DNA of 64,000 nucleotides from Tenacibaculum discolor. GTDB taxonomy: Bacteria; Bacteroidota; Bacteroidia; Flavobacteriales; Flavobacteriaceae. The notes beneath the pieces are model-generated. The model ran no database searches and was not told where the DNA came from. It saw only the letters and a program-made list of their open reading frames with translations. Location: positions 1-64,000 of the forward strand of contig NZ_RCCS01000012.1 in the NCBI RefSeq assembly GCF_003664185.1. Reading direction: 5' to 3'. Positions 41,132 through 50,901 of the stretch are shown here, one piece after another. A program made the translations under genes and the position numbers. The first letter of the stretch is position 1, and every line of letters begins with the position of its first letter.

Positions 41132-41962
41132 ATGGTAAACTTTAATGGAACTTTAATTTCTGATAGCGAAGTACAAATTTCAACAAAGAATAGAGCTTTT
41201 AAGTATGGCGATGCTATTTTTGAAACAATTAAAGTATTAAATGGTAAAGTTGTTTTTGTAGAAGACCATTATTTTAGGTTAATGGCATCAATGCGAATGC
41301 TCCGTATGAAAATACCAATGAAGTTTACTCTTGAATTTTTGCAAGATGAAATTCTTAAAATAACCAAAGAATTACCTGAATCTTCTACTTATAGAGTACG
41401 ATTAACTGTTTTTAGAAAAGACGGAGGTTTGTATGCACCTGTTACAAATGAAATAGATTATATTATTGAAGGAACTCCATTAGAAAGTATAGAAAAAGAG
41501 GTCTATAGAATGGATGTTTTTAAAGATTTTTATAATTATTCAGGTTTGCTTTCAACAATAAAAACAACCAACAGAATGCTGAATACTTTAGCAGCTGTTT
41601 TTGCTGAAGAAAACGATTTAGATAACTGCATTTTATTAAATGAACGCAAAGGAGTTGTTGAGGCTATTAACGGAAATATTTTTATAGTAAAAGGAAATAC
41701 AATAAAAACTCCAGCTTTAACAGAAGGATGTATTAAGGGAATTATCAGAAAAAAGGTAATTGAAATTATAGAAAAACACCCAGAGTATACAGTAGAAGAA
41801 ACAACTATTTCCCCTTTTGAAATCCAAAAAGCAGACGAAGTTTTTATAACGAATGCTATTATAGGAATTCAACCAGTTACTAATTATCGTAAAAAAGAAT
41901 TTTCAACAGATATAACTAATAAAATAAAAAGTAGTCTAAAATTAGCAATAGTTACTAGCTAG
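41132..41962 (+). CDS. Aminotransferase class IV (branched-chain / ADC lyase-like)
   Basis: A 276-aa fold-type IV PLP enzyme. RAFKYGDAIFETIKVLNG is the N-terminal motif, IKTTNRMLNTLAA carries the candidate PLP lysine (TIKTTNR), and EAINGNIFIVKGNTIKTPAL then ADEVFITNAIIGIQPV close the site. Members include BCAT, D-amino-acid aminotransferase and 4-amino-4-deoxychorismate lyase; the size fits PabC or a BCAT-like enzyme, and I cannot decide. It is convergent with yqgE, with 2 nt between stops and no terminator in the gap. Confidence 0.9.
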   Translation: MVNFNGTLISDSEVQISTKNRAFKYGDAIFETIKVLNGKVVFVEDHYFRLMASMRMLRMKIPMKFTLEFLQDEILKITKELPESSTYRVRLTVFRKDGGLYAPVTNEIDYIIEGTPLESIEKEVYRMDVFKDFYNYSGLLSTIKTTNRMLNTLAAVFAEENDLDNCILLNERKGVVEAINGNIFIVKGNTIKTPALTEGCIKGIIRKKVIEIIEKHPEYTVEETTISPFEIQKADEVFITNAIIGIQPVTNYRKKEFSTDITNKIKSSLKLAIVTS

Positions 41963-41964
41963 AA

Positions 41965-42522
41965 CTAATTCATTTGGATATCGCTAGGAGCGTTAGCCCA
42001 AATTTTATACTTACCACCTCGTTCCAATAACTTGTTTTTCCAAAAACTTTGGTCATTGGTGGTTAAAATATTTTCGTAGTCATTCTCTGCTACAAACCAA
42101 GAGCTCATTAACAGTTCTTCTTCTAGTTGGTTTGTCCCCCAGCCAGAATAGCCTAAAAAGAAACGAATGTCGCTAGCTTTTAACTGTTTTTTGTTTAATA
42201 ACTCTTTTAAAAGATCAAAATTTCCACCCCAGTAAATACCGTTTGCAACTTCAATACTGTTAGGAAGTAAATGTGGAACTTTATGGATAAAGTATAAATT
42301 ATCCTGTTCTACGGGTCCGCCCTGATATACTGTAAAATCACAGTCTATCTCAGGAACTAAATCGCTGAGTACATGGTTTAAAGGTCTGTTTAAAATAAAA
42401 CCTACCGAACTTTTTTCATTATGCTCAGTAAGTAAAACGATGGTTCTTTTAAAAGAACTATCATTTAAAATTGCTGGTTCAGCAATTAACAACCTACCTT
42501 TTTCCGGTTTAAATGCAACCAT
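41965..42522 (-). CDS. YqgE/AlgH family protein
   Basis: A 185-aa protein with family motifs KGRLLIAEPAILNDSSFKRTIVLLTEH, GFILNRPL, VYQGGPVEQDNLYFIH and RFFLGYSGWGTNQLEEEL. Structure is known for the family, but the function is not settled. It is a housekeeping-type single gene between the aminotransferase and the LytTR system. Confidence 0.95.
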   Translation of the reverse strand: MVAFKPEKGRLLIAEPAILNDSSFKRTIVLLTEHNEKSSVGFILNRPLNHVLSDLVPEIDCDFTVYQGGPVEQDNLYFIHKVPHLLPNSIEVANGIYWGGNFDLLKELLNKKQLKASDIRFFLGYSGWGTNQLEEELLMSSWFVAENDYENILTTNDQSFWKNKLLERGGKYKIWANAPSDIQMN

Positions 42523-42617
42523 AATTTTTTAGTTTATAAACACTAAGATAAATAAAATATTAATAAAACTTTAACAAAAGTGTTAAAAAACCAGAGGAAA
42601 TAGGGAAAAAACTGTAG

Positions 42618-43367
42618 TTACATTTTTTCTAAAACGCTAATAACTTCATTTTTTTTACGAACTGAAACAGGAACAGTTGTTTTGTTTTTTAAAACTAAAT
42701 ATCCTCCATCAGATTTTATAAATTCTTTAATGAATTGAATATTAATAAGATGGCTTTGGTGTACTCGTAAGAAATCATATTCCTTTAACATGTCGGCAAA
42801 GTGTTTTAAAGTTTTTCCAACCAATATTTTTTGACCGTCATTCATAAAAAACTCTGTGTAATTGTTATCAGATTGACAACGAATAATATCATCTAAATTT
42901 ACCACCATTATCTTGTCAGAAGTGTTTAATGATATCTTTTTGGGACGTTGATTTGGTTTTTTAATAGATTGTTGTAGTACTGTTAATTGCTCTTTATCGG
43001 GTTTAATTTGATCTTTAGCCTTATTAATAGCGTTTGCTAAATCTTCATTAGAATATGGTTTTAGCACATAATCAATAGCAGCAAACTTAAAAGCTTTAAT
43101 AGCATACTCGTCGCTTGCTGTAACAAAAATAATTTTTGAAGATAGATTTGGGTGAATTTCTAAAACATCGAAACCTGTACCATCTCCTAACATAATATCT
43201 AAAAATAAAATATCTGGTTGTTGTTTTCTTAAAGCTTTTGATGCTTCAACCACACTTTTAGCAGTGCCAATGATTTCAATTTCAGGATGAAATTGAGTAA
43301 GATCGTTTTGTAGCATTTCCAATGCTGTAGGCATATCATCTACTAAAATTGCAGAAAGTTTTTTCAT
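42618..43367 (-). CDS. LytTR DNA-binding response regulator
   Basis: A 249-aa protein. Receiver domain 1-120: acidic pocket ILVDD, phospho-acceptor in DILFLDIMLGDGTGFD, Thr in IIFVTAS and Lys in VLKPYSNEDL. Residues about 145-249 form the LytTR domain (KISLNTSDKIMVVNLDDIIRC, FLRVHQSHLIN). LytTR regulators bind paired 9-bp direct repeats spaced by about 12 bp. It is encoded 3 nt after its sensor kinase. Targets are unknown; the direct repeats at 46951-46980 and the GG-peptide operators are candidates. Confidence 0.95.
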   Translation of the reverse strand: MKKLSAILVDDMPTALEMLQNDLTQFHPEIEIIGTAKSVVEASKALRKQQPDILFLDIMLGDGTGFDVLEIHPNLSSKIIFVTASDEYAIKAFKFAAIDYVLKPYSNEDLANAINKAKDQIKPDKEQLTVLQQSIKKPNQRPKKISLNTSDKIMVVNLDDIIRCQSDNNYTEFFMNDGQKILVGKTLKHFADMLKEYDFLRVHQSHLINIQFIKEFIKSDGGYLVLKNKTTVPVSVRKKNEVISVLEKM

Positions 43368-43370
43368 TTT

Positions 43371-45401
43371 TTAAAAATCAGTTTTTAAAGGAATTTTAAA
43401 TAGTACTTTAGTTCCTATTACTTTGCCTTCTTCGCGTATTTCACTAATAGAAAAAGTACTTTTGTTTGATAAATTTTGAATTCGCTCTTGTGTAACTTTT
43501 AATGCTACTGATTTATGTGAGCTTGTTTTTTTGAGTTCTTTTGATTGATGAATTCCTATACCGTTGTCTACCACCTCACAATGTAAAAGGTTATTCTTTA
43601 CAGAAAAATTAATCATAATTTTTCCATTTTCAACAGAAGAAATTCCATGTTTTATACTGTTTTCAACAAAAGGCTGTATAAGCATTGGTGGAATTAAAAT
43701 TTCTTCAGAATCTATAGTAAGATTTGTAGTTATAGAATATTCAAAAGTATTTGAGTTTATCTGTTGCTCTAATTCAATATAGTTTTTAAGCGTAGTAATT
43801 TCTTCAGCTATACTAATTTCTTCTTGTCTAGAATTATGCAAAACACCACGTAAAAGTGTAGCAAACTTACTAATGGTAGCATTTAATTCAGCAGACTTCC
43901 CTGAGTTTCCTAAAGCTTTAATTCCGTTTAAAACATTAAAAATAAAATGTGGATTCATTTGTAGCTGCAAGGCTTTTTGTTCTAAAGAAATCAAATGGTT
44001 CTCTAACTCTAGTTTTGTAACTTTTGCTTTGTTTTTGGTCTGAATTCTTCGAATGTAAGACCAAATAATAAGTGCTAAAATTAAACAGACTAATCCAAAA
44101 ACAGACCAAATGAACCAATTTTTCTTATAGATAGGTGTATCGATAAAAAAATTAAACTCAATAGGGGTGCTTTCTATTTTTCCTACTCTTGATTGAGCTG
44201 AAAAGGTATAGTTTCCTGGTGATAAATAAGCCAAATCAATAGTGCTTTTAGTACTCCAAGGGCTTTTTTGGTCATTAAGAGTGTAGCGATACTCTAGATT
44301 GTTTGAGTTATTAATATCAATTGTTTTATAATAAAAAGAAATATGGTTTTTATCAGCAGGTAATTGTAAAGTTTTGTTGTAGTTATTTATGTTGATACTA
44401 TCTAATGGAGTAAAGACAACTTCAATACTTTCAAAAGAAATGGTTGGCTTTTTTTGTATGATTTTATCACTCTTAATAAAGTAAATCCCTTTATCTTTTG
44501 TAGAAATCCATGTGTTATTTTTATCGTCTTGAAAAACACTGGTAATTTTATTAGTTGTTAAGGTATTGTATTTATTAATGTTTTTAACAAAATTAAAATT
44601 AGCATCGAGTACTTCAATACCTTCACTTTCTGAAACAATCCAAAATTGATTATTAATTTTTTTTATCTCGGTTACATTTTGTGCGGAGATGGTCTGTGTT
44701 TCTATTTTATTACCCTTAATGAATTTAATGCCATTATTATAGGTGGTTGCAATGATTGTTTTTCCATTAATTAAAATAGAAGTGTAGTTGTTTACATCAA
44801 TTCTTTTTAAAATTTCAGGATTGATAAGCTTGTCTAGTTTCCATAAAGATTTATTTGTGGCTATCCAGTAAAACTTTCCATCAAATAACATATCGTTTAT
44901 CTGATTTAGGTCAATTTGAAAGTTGGTACGAAGAGGAGAGAGGTAATCTTCACGAACTCTAAAAATTCCTTTGTTAGTACCTAAAAAAGTATGGTTTTTA
45001 GCGGTTAAAATGCAGTTAACATTGTTACGTTCAAAATTAGTAAATCCACGATGGCTTTTTATACTTAAACCTTTATCAGTACCAATAAAAACAGTATTTC
45101 CTTTTGTAGCAATGGTATTAATGTTGTTTGATAGAAGCCCATTTTTAGTAGTAAAAGTCGTAAACTTATTTCCGTCGAACCGAATTAATCCGTTATTAGA
45201 AGCGAGCCATATATAGCCAGTTTCGTCTTGAGAACCATTATTTATATGTAGACTAGGTAATCCGTTATTTTTAGTATAAGTTTTTAAAGGTTGATTTTGA
45301 GCAGAAACATTTATGAATCCATAAAAAAAACAGCAGAGTAATAAAAAAACAAAGTTTTGTATTGAGTATTTTTTAATACTCAATACAAAACTGTTTCTCA
45401 T
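43371..45401 (-). CDS. Two-component sensor kinase, beta-propeller plus Y_Y_Y plus LytS-type kinase
   Basis: I start at 45401 (MRNSFVLSIKKYSIQNFV), which gives a normal signal peptide ending VSAQ and 676 aa; earlier ATGs at 45428-45437 follow almost at once a TATTTTTG box (45440-45447), and the one at 45464 lies in a dispersed repeat. The periplasmic part has two-component-regulator propeller repeats (GYIWLASNNGLIRFDG, NTWISTKDKGIYFI) and a Y_Y_Y motif (LEYRYTLNDQKSPWS, SPGNYTFSAQSR). One membrane span (WFIWSVFGLVCLILALIIW) leads to a LytS-type histidine kinase: LQMNPHFIFNVLNGIKAL, IQPFVENSIKHGI, VDNGIGI. Ligand unknown. Confidence 0.92.
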   Translation of the reverse strand: MRNSFVLSIKKYSIQNFVFLLLCCFFYGFINVSAQNQPLKTYTKNNGLPSLHINNGSQDETGYIWLASNNGLIRFDGNKFTTFTTKNGLLSNNINTIATKGNTVFIGTDKGLSIKSHRGFTNFERNNVNCILTAKNHTFLGTNKGIFRVREDYLSPLRTNFQIDLNQINDMLFDGKFYWIATNKSLWKLDKLINPEILKRIDVNNYTSILINGKTIIATTYNNGIKFIKGNKIETQTISAQNVTEIKKINNQFWIVSESEGIEVLDANFNFVKNINKYNTLTTNKITSVFQDDKNNTWISTKDKGIYFIKSDKIIQKKPTISFESIEVVFTPLDSININNYNKTLQLPADKNHISFYYKTIDINNSNNLEYRYTLNDQKSPWSTKSTIDLAYLSPGNYTFSAQSRVGKIESTPIEFNFFIDTPIYKKNWFIWSVFGLVCLILALIIWSYIRRIQTKNKAKVTKLELENHLISLEQKALQLQMNPHFIFNVLNGIKALGNSGKSAELNATISKFATLLRGVLHNSRQEEISIAEEITTLKNYIELEQQINSNTFEYSITTNLTIDSEEILIPPMLIQPFVENSIKHGISSVENGKIMINFSVKNNLLHCEVVDNGIGIHQSKELKKTSSHKSVALKVTQERIQNLSNKSTFSISEIREEGKVIGTKVLFKIPLKTDF

Positions 45402-45455
45402 AGCTGTTTTTGTAATATAGTGTTGCATTTTCATCATAACAAAAATACTTAAATT

Positions 45456-45531
45456 AAACGTCATTAAGAAGAGGAGGCGGTTGAAGTAGTTATTTTTATT
45501 AAGAGGTTCTCCTAAGTTCGTAATGACGTTT
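45456..45531. repeat. Dispersed AACGTCATT inverted-repeat element
   Basis: AAACGTCATTA (45456-45466) and TAATGACGTTT (45521-45531) are perfect inverted ends around a 54-bp centre. Same end motif as 60612-60657 and part of 21641-21759. Confidence 0.75.
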
Positions 45532-45547
45532 GTTCAACAATTATTAG

Positions 45548-46642
45548 TTATTTCATAGCGTATAAGCGTTTATTATTGGTATCTGGTTTTACGTGTTCTA
45601 ACTCTCCGTAAGGTTTAGTTAAAGGTTTTAAAACACATAGAGCAGAAGCTTTACCTTTTATAATTAACTGACTGTTTTTTACAGTGTAGGTCCATCTAAA
45701 TTTCTCCACAGGAATATTTGTTTTTTCAACCTCTTTCATTAAAGCTTCTTCGCTAGCAATAAAATCCATAATTTCTTCTTGCATTACAAAGTGAGGAATT
45801 TCATTATCAGAGTTATGGTAATCCAATTCTAGATTTACAGGAATAGTATACTGAATTGTATACGGTTCTCCCACGTAACGTTCTTTTTCATTATTTAATG
45901 CATCGTACCAAGAAATTTCTTTTTCTTCTGGATATTTTTTAGCAATTTCTTTTGATAAATCTACTTTACCAGGCGAGTTTGCTGTTGGATAAAACACATA
46001 GTATGGTTGTGCTAAATAATGATTAGAAAACTCACCTCCAAAAACATTGTAATATGGTGAAGCAACTACTTGTGGAATTTTGTTTTCGGTTATAAAGGCA
46101 CTTTTTAAAGTGTTTACTAAATCAGTGTTTTCAGCCAATTGATTTGTATGAAAAATAATTTTAGTATCATCTGTGATTGCTTCACTTTTTACTGAAGGTA
46201 ATGAGCCTTTAGTAATTGTTTTTTGTAAAGTTTCAGCAGTTACTTTATCTCCTTTAATTACTGTTTCTAAGTTCATTGCTTTGAACGGATTATTGTTGTT
46301 TACAATATGAACTTCTCCATAAGGGTTTTCAGTAGCATTGTTGTTCATCCAAGAAATAATTTCTTCTACTGAATATTTACCATTGATTATTTCGTAGTTT
46401 TTTTCTTTGAAATATACCCTAGCACTATCGTAAAAATGACTCTTTCCTTTGTCGTTTCCTGTAATAAACACTACAGGTTTTCTGTATTCCACAGCTGGTT
46501 TTTCAATAGTTTTCTCTGTAGTAGCAATGTTTCCCTGTTCTTGGCTTTTGTTGTCACTCTTTGTGTTATCACAATTTGAAAATACCCCGATTAGTAGTAG
46601 TAATCCCATTACTGTACCTACTTTTAAAATGTTTTGTTTCAT
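45548..46642 (-). CDS. Hypothetical lipoprotein (364 aa)
   Basis: Signal peptide with lipobox (GLLLLIGVFSNC, Cys25), then a Lys/Glu-rich linker, so it is a lipid-anchored periplasmic or surface protein. I do not recognise the family. A 46-residue block (about 85-115) mentions an EEIISWMNNNATENPYGEVHIVNN pattern, which could be a small alpha/beta fold, and the last third (VEKFRWTYTVKNSQLIIKGKA) is beta-rich. It is 32 nt after a 71-aa gene and probably shares its promoter, which carries a LytTR-like direct repeat. Confidence 0.8.
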   Translation of the reverse strand: MKQNILKVGTVMGLLLLIGVFSNCDNTKSDNKSQEQGNIATTEKTIEKPAVEYRKPVVFITGNDKGKSHFYDSARVYFKEKNYEIINGKYSVEEIISWMNNNATENPYGEVHIVNNNNPFKAMNLETVIKGDKVTAETLQKTITKGSLPSVKSEAITDDTKIIFHTNQLAENTDLVNTLKSAFITENKIPQVVASPYYNVFGGEFSNHYLAQPYYVFYPTANSPGKVDLSKEIAKKYPEEKEISWYDALNNEKERYVGEPYTIQYTIPVNLELDYHNSDNEIPHFVMQEEIMDFIASEEALMKEVEKTNIPVEKFRWTYTVKNSQLIIKGKASALCVLKPLTKPYGELEHVKPDTNNKRLYAMK

Positions 46643-46674
46643 AGTTTTTTGTTTTAAGGTTATTATAGTTACTG

Positions 46675-46890
46675 TTATTGTTGTAAAATGATGGTTACAT
46701 CCTTTCCTAAATTCATACTAGATGATAGTTTATTTAAAATGTTAGGAAGGTTTCGGTCGTTAATCCACTGACCGTTTTCTTGTTTTTCAACAGAAGCGAT
46801 TAATCCGCTTGTGTTTATTTGTAATTTTAAACTTGTGTATTTTTCCAAATACATTTTTAATACTGATGAATAATTGTTGTTTGACCACAT
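46675..46890 (-). CDS. Hypothetical 71-aa protein
   Basis: A small soluble protein (MWSNNNYSSVLKMYLEKYTS... ending GKDVTIILQQ) with no signal peptide and no recognised family. It is the first gene of a two-gene transcript with the lipoprotein. It has a good -7 box (TAATTTTG) 20 nt before the start. The product could be a regulator or chaperone of the lipoprotein, but nothing in the sequence shows this. Confidence 0.65.
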   Translation of the reverse strand: MWSNNNYSSVLKMYLEKYTSLKLQINTSGLIASVEKQENGQWINDRNLPNILNKLSSSMNLGKDVTIILQQ

Positions 46891-46910
46891 AATTGCTGTT
46901 TTTATATGAT

Positions 46911-46980
46911 CAAAATTACCACAGATGTATAGGTGAATTTGGAGTAAATTAGAATTCGTAGTAGATAAATTAGAATTCGT
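46911..46980 (-). promoter_or_regulatory. Promoter with 21-bp-period direct repeat (LytTR-like)
   Basis: -7 box TAATTTTG (minus, 46911-46918). On the plus strand AGAATTCGT occurs at 46951-46959 and 46972-46980, separated by 12 bp. The 9-12-9 layout is that of LytTR operators, though the half-site sequence differs from the known consensus. Confidence 0.5.
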
Positions 46981-46993
46981 TATAGATTAAAAA

Positions 46994-47028
46994 AATAACT
47001 CCTTGTTTTTTGCAAACAAGGAGTTATT
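46994..47028 (-). terminator. Terminator after uvrA
   Basis: Perfect 15-bp stem AATAACTCCTTGTTT / AAACAAGGAGTTATT; minus-strand T-run follows. Confidence 0.92.
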
Positions 47029-47049
47029 CATAGGAAAAAGAGAAGTTTC

Positions 47050-49842
47050 TTAATAGTTTAATTTCTCTTTTAAATACTTAGAGGTATATGATTTTTTGTT
47101 TTTTGCTAATTCTTCTGGAGTGCCTGCAAAGATTAAGTTTCCACCTTTTTTCCCACCTTCTAAACCAAGGTCAATAATATAATCAGCACACTTAATCAAT
47201 TCAATATTGTGTTCAATAACAATGATTGAGTGTCCTCTTTCAATTAAAGCATTAAAAGAAGCTAATAACTTTTTAATATCGTGAAAATGTAATCCAGTAG
47301 TAGGTTCATCAAAAATGAACAAAGCTTTATCTTTAGTGTTTCCTTTTACTAAAAAAGAAGCCAGTTTTATACGTTGTGCCTCACCACCAGAAAGGGTAGA
47401 AGACGATTGTCCTAACTGTACATAACCTAATCCAACATCTTGTAAAGGTTTTAATTTTCGAGCTATTTTGGTTTGTTCATGTTCTGTAAAAAAAGCAACG
47501 GCATCATCAATGGTCATATTCAAAATATCATCGATTGATTTTCCTTCAAAAGTTACTTCCAGTACTTCTTTTTTAAAGCGTTTACCTCCGCAGGTTTCAC
47601 ATTCTAAATGCACATCTGCCATAAATTGCATTTCTATAGTAACTTCTCCTTCACCTTTACAAACCTCACAACGACCACCATCTACATTAAAAGAAAAATG
47701 TTTTGGTTGGTAGTTTCTAATTTTAGATAGTTTTTGAGTTGAAAGTAATTTACGAATATCATCATACGCTTTTATATACGTTACAGGGTTAGAGCGTGAA
47801 GAACGACCAATAGGATTTTGATCGATAAACTCTACATGTTTTAACAAGTCAAAGCTTCCTGTAACATCTGTATGTTGCCCTAATTTTTCGCCATATCCAA
47901 CTAGCTTTTTTTGCATCGCAGGATACAAGATTTTTTTAACCAAGGTGCTTTTACCACTACCTGAAACTCCAGTAATAACTGTTAAATTATTAAGAGGGAA
48001 AGAAACATCAATGTTCTTCAGGTTATTTTCACGAGCACCAATAATATCAATAGAATTTTTTGATGTTCTTCTACTAGTAGGGATTTCAATTTTTAATTCT
48101 TCTGATAGATATTTAGCTGTTAGCGATTCAGATTGTAGGATATCTTCAAAAGTTCCTTCTGCAACCACATTTCCACCATACGTTCCTGCTTCAGGACCAA
48201 TATCAATAATGTAATCAGCCTCTTTCATGATGTCTTCATCATGTTCAACTACAATTACGGTATTACCTAAATCGCGTAGGTTTTTTAAGACTCCAATTAA
48301 TCTTTCTGTATCTTTTGGGTGTAAACCAATACTAGGCTCATCCAAAATATACATAGAACCTACTAACGAACTACCTAATGAAGTGGCTAAATTAATTCGT
48401 TGACTTTCACCACCTGATAGCGTGTTAGATGTTCTATTTAAAGTTAGATAGCTTAAGCCAACATCTGTTAAAAACTGTAAGCGATTATTTATTTCGGTAA
48501 GTAAACGTTTACCAATTTTTTCTTCGTATTTATTTAATTGAATATTATTAAAAAATACTGCCAACTCATCTAGAGGTAAGGTTACTAATTCATCAATAGT
48601 TTTACCATATACCTGAACGTAGTTAGCTTCTTTACGTAGACGTTTTCCGTTACATTCGGTACATTTTGTTTTTCCACGATAGCGAGACAGCATTACACGG
48701 TTTTGAATTTTGTAACTTTTCTCTTCTAGTTTTTTGAATAGATGATTAATTCCTTTGAATTTTTTAGTTCCATTCCAAACTAAATCTTTTTGTTCATCAG
48801 TAAGTTCGAACCATGGTTTATGTATAGAAATTCCGAATTCTTCAGCATTTAGAATTAAATCGTTTTTATATTTCTTGTAACTATCTGTTTTAAAAGGGAA
48901 AATAGCATTTTCATAGATAGATAAGCCTGTGTTTGGAATTACTAAATCTTCATCAATACCAATCACATTTCCATATCCTTCACAAGTAGGGCAAGCTCCA
49001 TAAGGATTGTTAAAGCTGAATAAATGAGTGTTTGGTTCTAAGAATGAAATTCCATCTAGTTCAAATTTGTTACTAAATTCAGTAGTATTTCCATCTGATA
49101 AATTTTCAATATAACAGATTCCTTTTCCTTCAAAAAAAGCTGTTTGTACGGCATCTCCCAAACGGTTGTAAAAATCTTCTTCGTCTTTTACAACAATTCT
49201 ATCTACGACTAGCTGTAATTCATTTCCTTTAAAATCTTTTATAGGAAATTCATCAATTCTGTATACGGTGTCTTGATATTTTAAACGAGCATATCCTTGC
49301 TGTGTTAGTACTTGTAAAACAGTTTTTATATCTCTGTCTTTATTAATATGTATAGGAGCGAGCAATAACAACTTTGTACGTTCTTCAAATGTTTTTACAT
49401 GATTGATAACATCAGAAACGGTATGTTTTTTTACTTCATTCCCAGAAATAGGAGAGAAGGTTTTACCAATACGAGCAAAGAGTAACTTGATATAATCGTA
49501 AATTTCAGTAGAAGTACCTACAGTTGAACGAGGATTGGTAGAGTTTACTTTTTGTTCAATAGCAATGGCAGGTGCAATTCCCTTGATATAATCTACCTTA
49601 GGTTTGTGCAGTTTTCCTAAAAACTGACGTGCATACGAACTTAAACTTTCTACATAACGGCGTTGCCCTTCAGCGTAAAGAGTATCAAAAGCTAAAGAAG
49701 ACTTTCCTGAACCTGAAAGTCCAGTAATAACTACTAATTTATTACGAGGAATAACCACATCAATGTTTTTTAAATTGTGCAGTTTGGCCCCTTTAATTAT
49801 AATATTTTCCTTTGGATTAACAGTTGAAATATCAGTCTTCAT
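47050..49842 (-). CDS. uvrA: Excinuclease ABC subunit A
   Basis: 930 aa from the ATG at 49842 ([19 protein letters not shown]), the normal UvrA length; the longer frame adds an unlikely N-terminus. Two ABC modules: Walker [16 protein letters not shown] and [13 protein letters not shown], signatures [14 protein letters not shown] and [14 protein letters not shown]. Zinc knuckles [24 protein letters not shown] and CETCGGKR are intact. UvrA2 finds bulky DNA damage and loads UvrB in nucleotide excision repair. It is transcribed alone. Confidence 0.98.
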   Translation of the reverse strand: MKTDISTVNPKENIIIKGAKLHNLKNIDVVIPRNKLVVITGLSGSGKSSLAFDTLYAEGQRRYVESLSSYARQFLGKLHKPKVDYIKGIAPAIAIEQKVNSTNPRSTVGTSTEIYDYIKLLFARIGKTFSPISGNEVKKHTVSDVINHVKTFEERTKLLLLAPIHINKDRDIKTVLQVLTQQGYARLKYQDTVYRIDEFPIKDFKGNELQLVVDRIVVKDEEDFYNRLGDAVQTAFFEGKGICYIENLSDGNTTEFSNKFELDGISFLEPNTHLFSFNNPYGACPTCEGYGNVIGIDEDLVIPNTGLSIYENAIFPFKTDSYKKYKNDLILNAEEFGISIHKPWFELTDEQKDLVWNGTKKFKGINHLFKKLEEKSYKIQNRVMLSRYRGKTKCTECNGKRLRKEANYVQVYGKTIDELVTLPLDELAVFFNNIQLNKYEEKIGKRLLTEINNRLQFLTDVGLSYLTLNRTSNTLSGGESQRINLATSLGSSLVGSMYILDEPSIGLHPKDTERLIGVLKNLRDLGNTVIVVEHDEDIMKEADYIIDIGPEAGTYGGNVVAEGTFEDILQSESLTAKYLSEELKIEIPTSRRTSKNSIDIIGARENNLKNIDVSFPLNNLTVITGVSGSGKSTLVKKILYPAMQKKLVGYGEKLGQHTDVTGSFDLLKHVEFIDQNPIGRSSRSNPVTYIKAYDDIRKLLSTQKLSKIRNYQPKHFSFNVDGGRCEVCKGEGEVTIEMQFMADVHLECETCGGKRFKKEVLEVTFEGKSIDDILNMTIDDAVAFFTEHEQTKIARKLKPLQDVGLGYVQLGQSSSTLSGGEAQRIKLASFLVKGNTKDKALFIFDEPTTGLHFHDIKKLLASFNALIERGHSIIVIEHNIELIKCADYIIDLGLEGGKKGGNLIFAGTPEELAKNKKSYTSKYLKEKLNY

Positions 49843-50076
49843 ATACTCAAAAAAATAAGCGATAAAAATACCAATTTCAAGTGGTTTTAATAAATAAACT
49901 ATAGTATTTTTCTCTTTTTTTATAGTTTTTTTTGTATTTATTAATAAAAAATCTAATATTTGTAACTCGTTATTAATCAATAAATAATAGCCTATAGCAA
50001 GATAATTACTTTTATAACTTAATATCCCCTAACCAAAAGAGAACTAGTAAGTTGCTCTTTTAAAAAAGTAATTATT

Positions 50077-50658
50077 ATGCAAAACATAGTAGATGACAGT
50101 GTTTTAGTAAAAAACTACATTAATGGTAATGAATACGCCATAGAATTATTGATTAAACGGCACCAACAACGTCTTTATAGCTTTATTTATAGTAAAGTAC
50201 AAAATAGAGATACTACAGAAGATATTTTTCAAGATACCTTTATAAAGGTAATAAGAACGCTAAAAAAAGGAAATTATAACGAAGAAGGTAAATTTTTGCC
50301 TTGGGTTATGCGTATTGCTCATAATTTAATTATTGACTTTTTTAGAAAGAACAATCGTATGCCTACATTTAATAATACAGAAGAATTTGATATTTTTTCA
50401 GTATTGAGTGATGGAGCCTTAAATGCAGAAGGAAAAATAATAAAAGAACAAATTTTAAATGATGTTAAAGAGTTAGTTGAAGAGCTACCAGATGAACAAA
50501 AAGAAGTTCTAAAAATGCGTATTTATAATGATATGAGTTTTAATGAAATATCTGAAAATACAGGTGTTAGTATTAACACAGCATTGGGTAGAATGCGCTA
50601 TGCTTTAATTAATTTGAGAAAAATAATAGAAAAAAATAAAATTATTTTAGTCAGTTAA
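50077..50658 (+). CDS. ECF-type sigma-70 family RNA polymerase sigma factor
   Basis: A 193-aa protein. Region 2 is YSFIYSKVQNRDTTEDIFQDTFIKVIRTL with FLPWVMRIAHNLIIDFFRK; region 4 is LPDEQKEVLKMRIYNDMSFNEISENTGVSINTALGRMRYAL. Region 1.1 and 3 are absent, as in ECF factors. No anti-sigma factor with a membrane span follows; only a 47-aa ORF does. In Flavobacteriaceae this conserved sigma gene often stands without a classical anti-sigma partner. Its regulon is unknown. Confidence 0.94.
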   Translation: MQNIVDDSVLVKNYINGNEYAIELLIKRHQQRLYSFIYSKVQNRDTTEDIFQDTFIKVIRTLKKGNYNEEGKFLPWVMRIAHNLIIDFFRKNNRMPTFNNTEEFDIFSVLSDGALNAEGKIIKEQILNDVKELVEELPDEQKEVLKMRIYNDMSFNEISENTGVSINTALGRMRYALINLRKIIEKNKIILVS

Positions 50659-50720
50659 ACAATATTTGGAAAAATGCATCGTTAAATCATTGATTATAAG
50701 TAATAATAAGGGAATTATAT

Positions 50721-50864
50721 ATGATGCAAATTTACACAAAGAAGTCTCCTGACTTTAAAATGGAACCAAAACAAGAAACAGTTCAATATTTGATTAATTT
50801 TTCTAAATCGCTAACAGTAGTTAAAACAAAATCAAACTATCTCATTGAATTGAATTTGAATTAA
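50721..50864 (+). CDS. Small 47-aa protein downstream of the ECF sigma gene
   Basis: MMQIYTKKSPDFKMEPKQET... ending LIELNLN, with 47 codons and a terminator 8 nt after the stop. It lies 62 nt after the sigma gene on the same strand. It is amphipathic, Lys-rich and lacks Cys or a signal peptide. I do not know a family. A role as a small partner of the sigma factor is only a suggestion from position. Confidence 0.6.
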   Translation: MMQIYTKKSPDFKMEPKQETVQYLINFSKSLTVVKTKSNYLIELNLN

Positions 50865-50871
50865 GAGTGGA

Positions 50872-50901
50872 AAAAGCTTCAACAAGGTTGGGGCTTTTTT
50901 T
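50872..50901. terminator. Terminator between 47-aa ORF and nth
   Basis: AAAAGCTTCAAC pairs with GGTTGGGGCTTTT (G-T pairs), then T-run. Confidence 0.75.
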
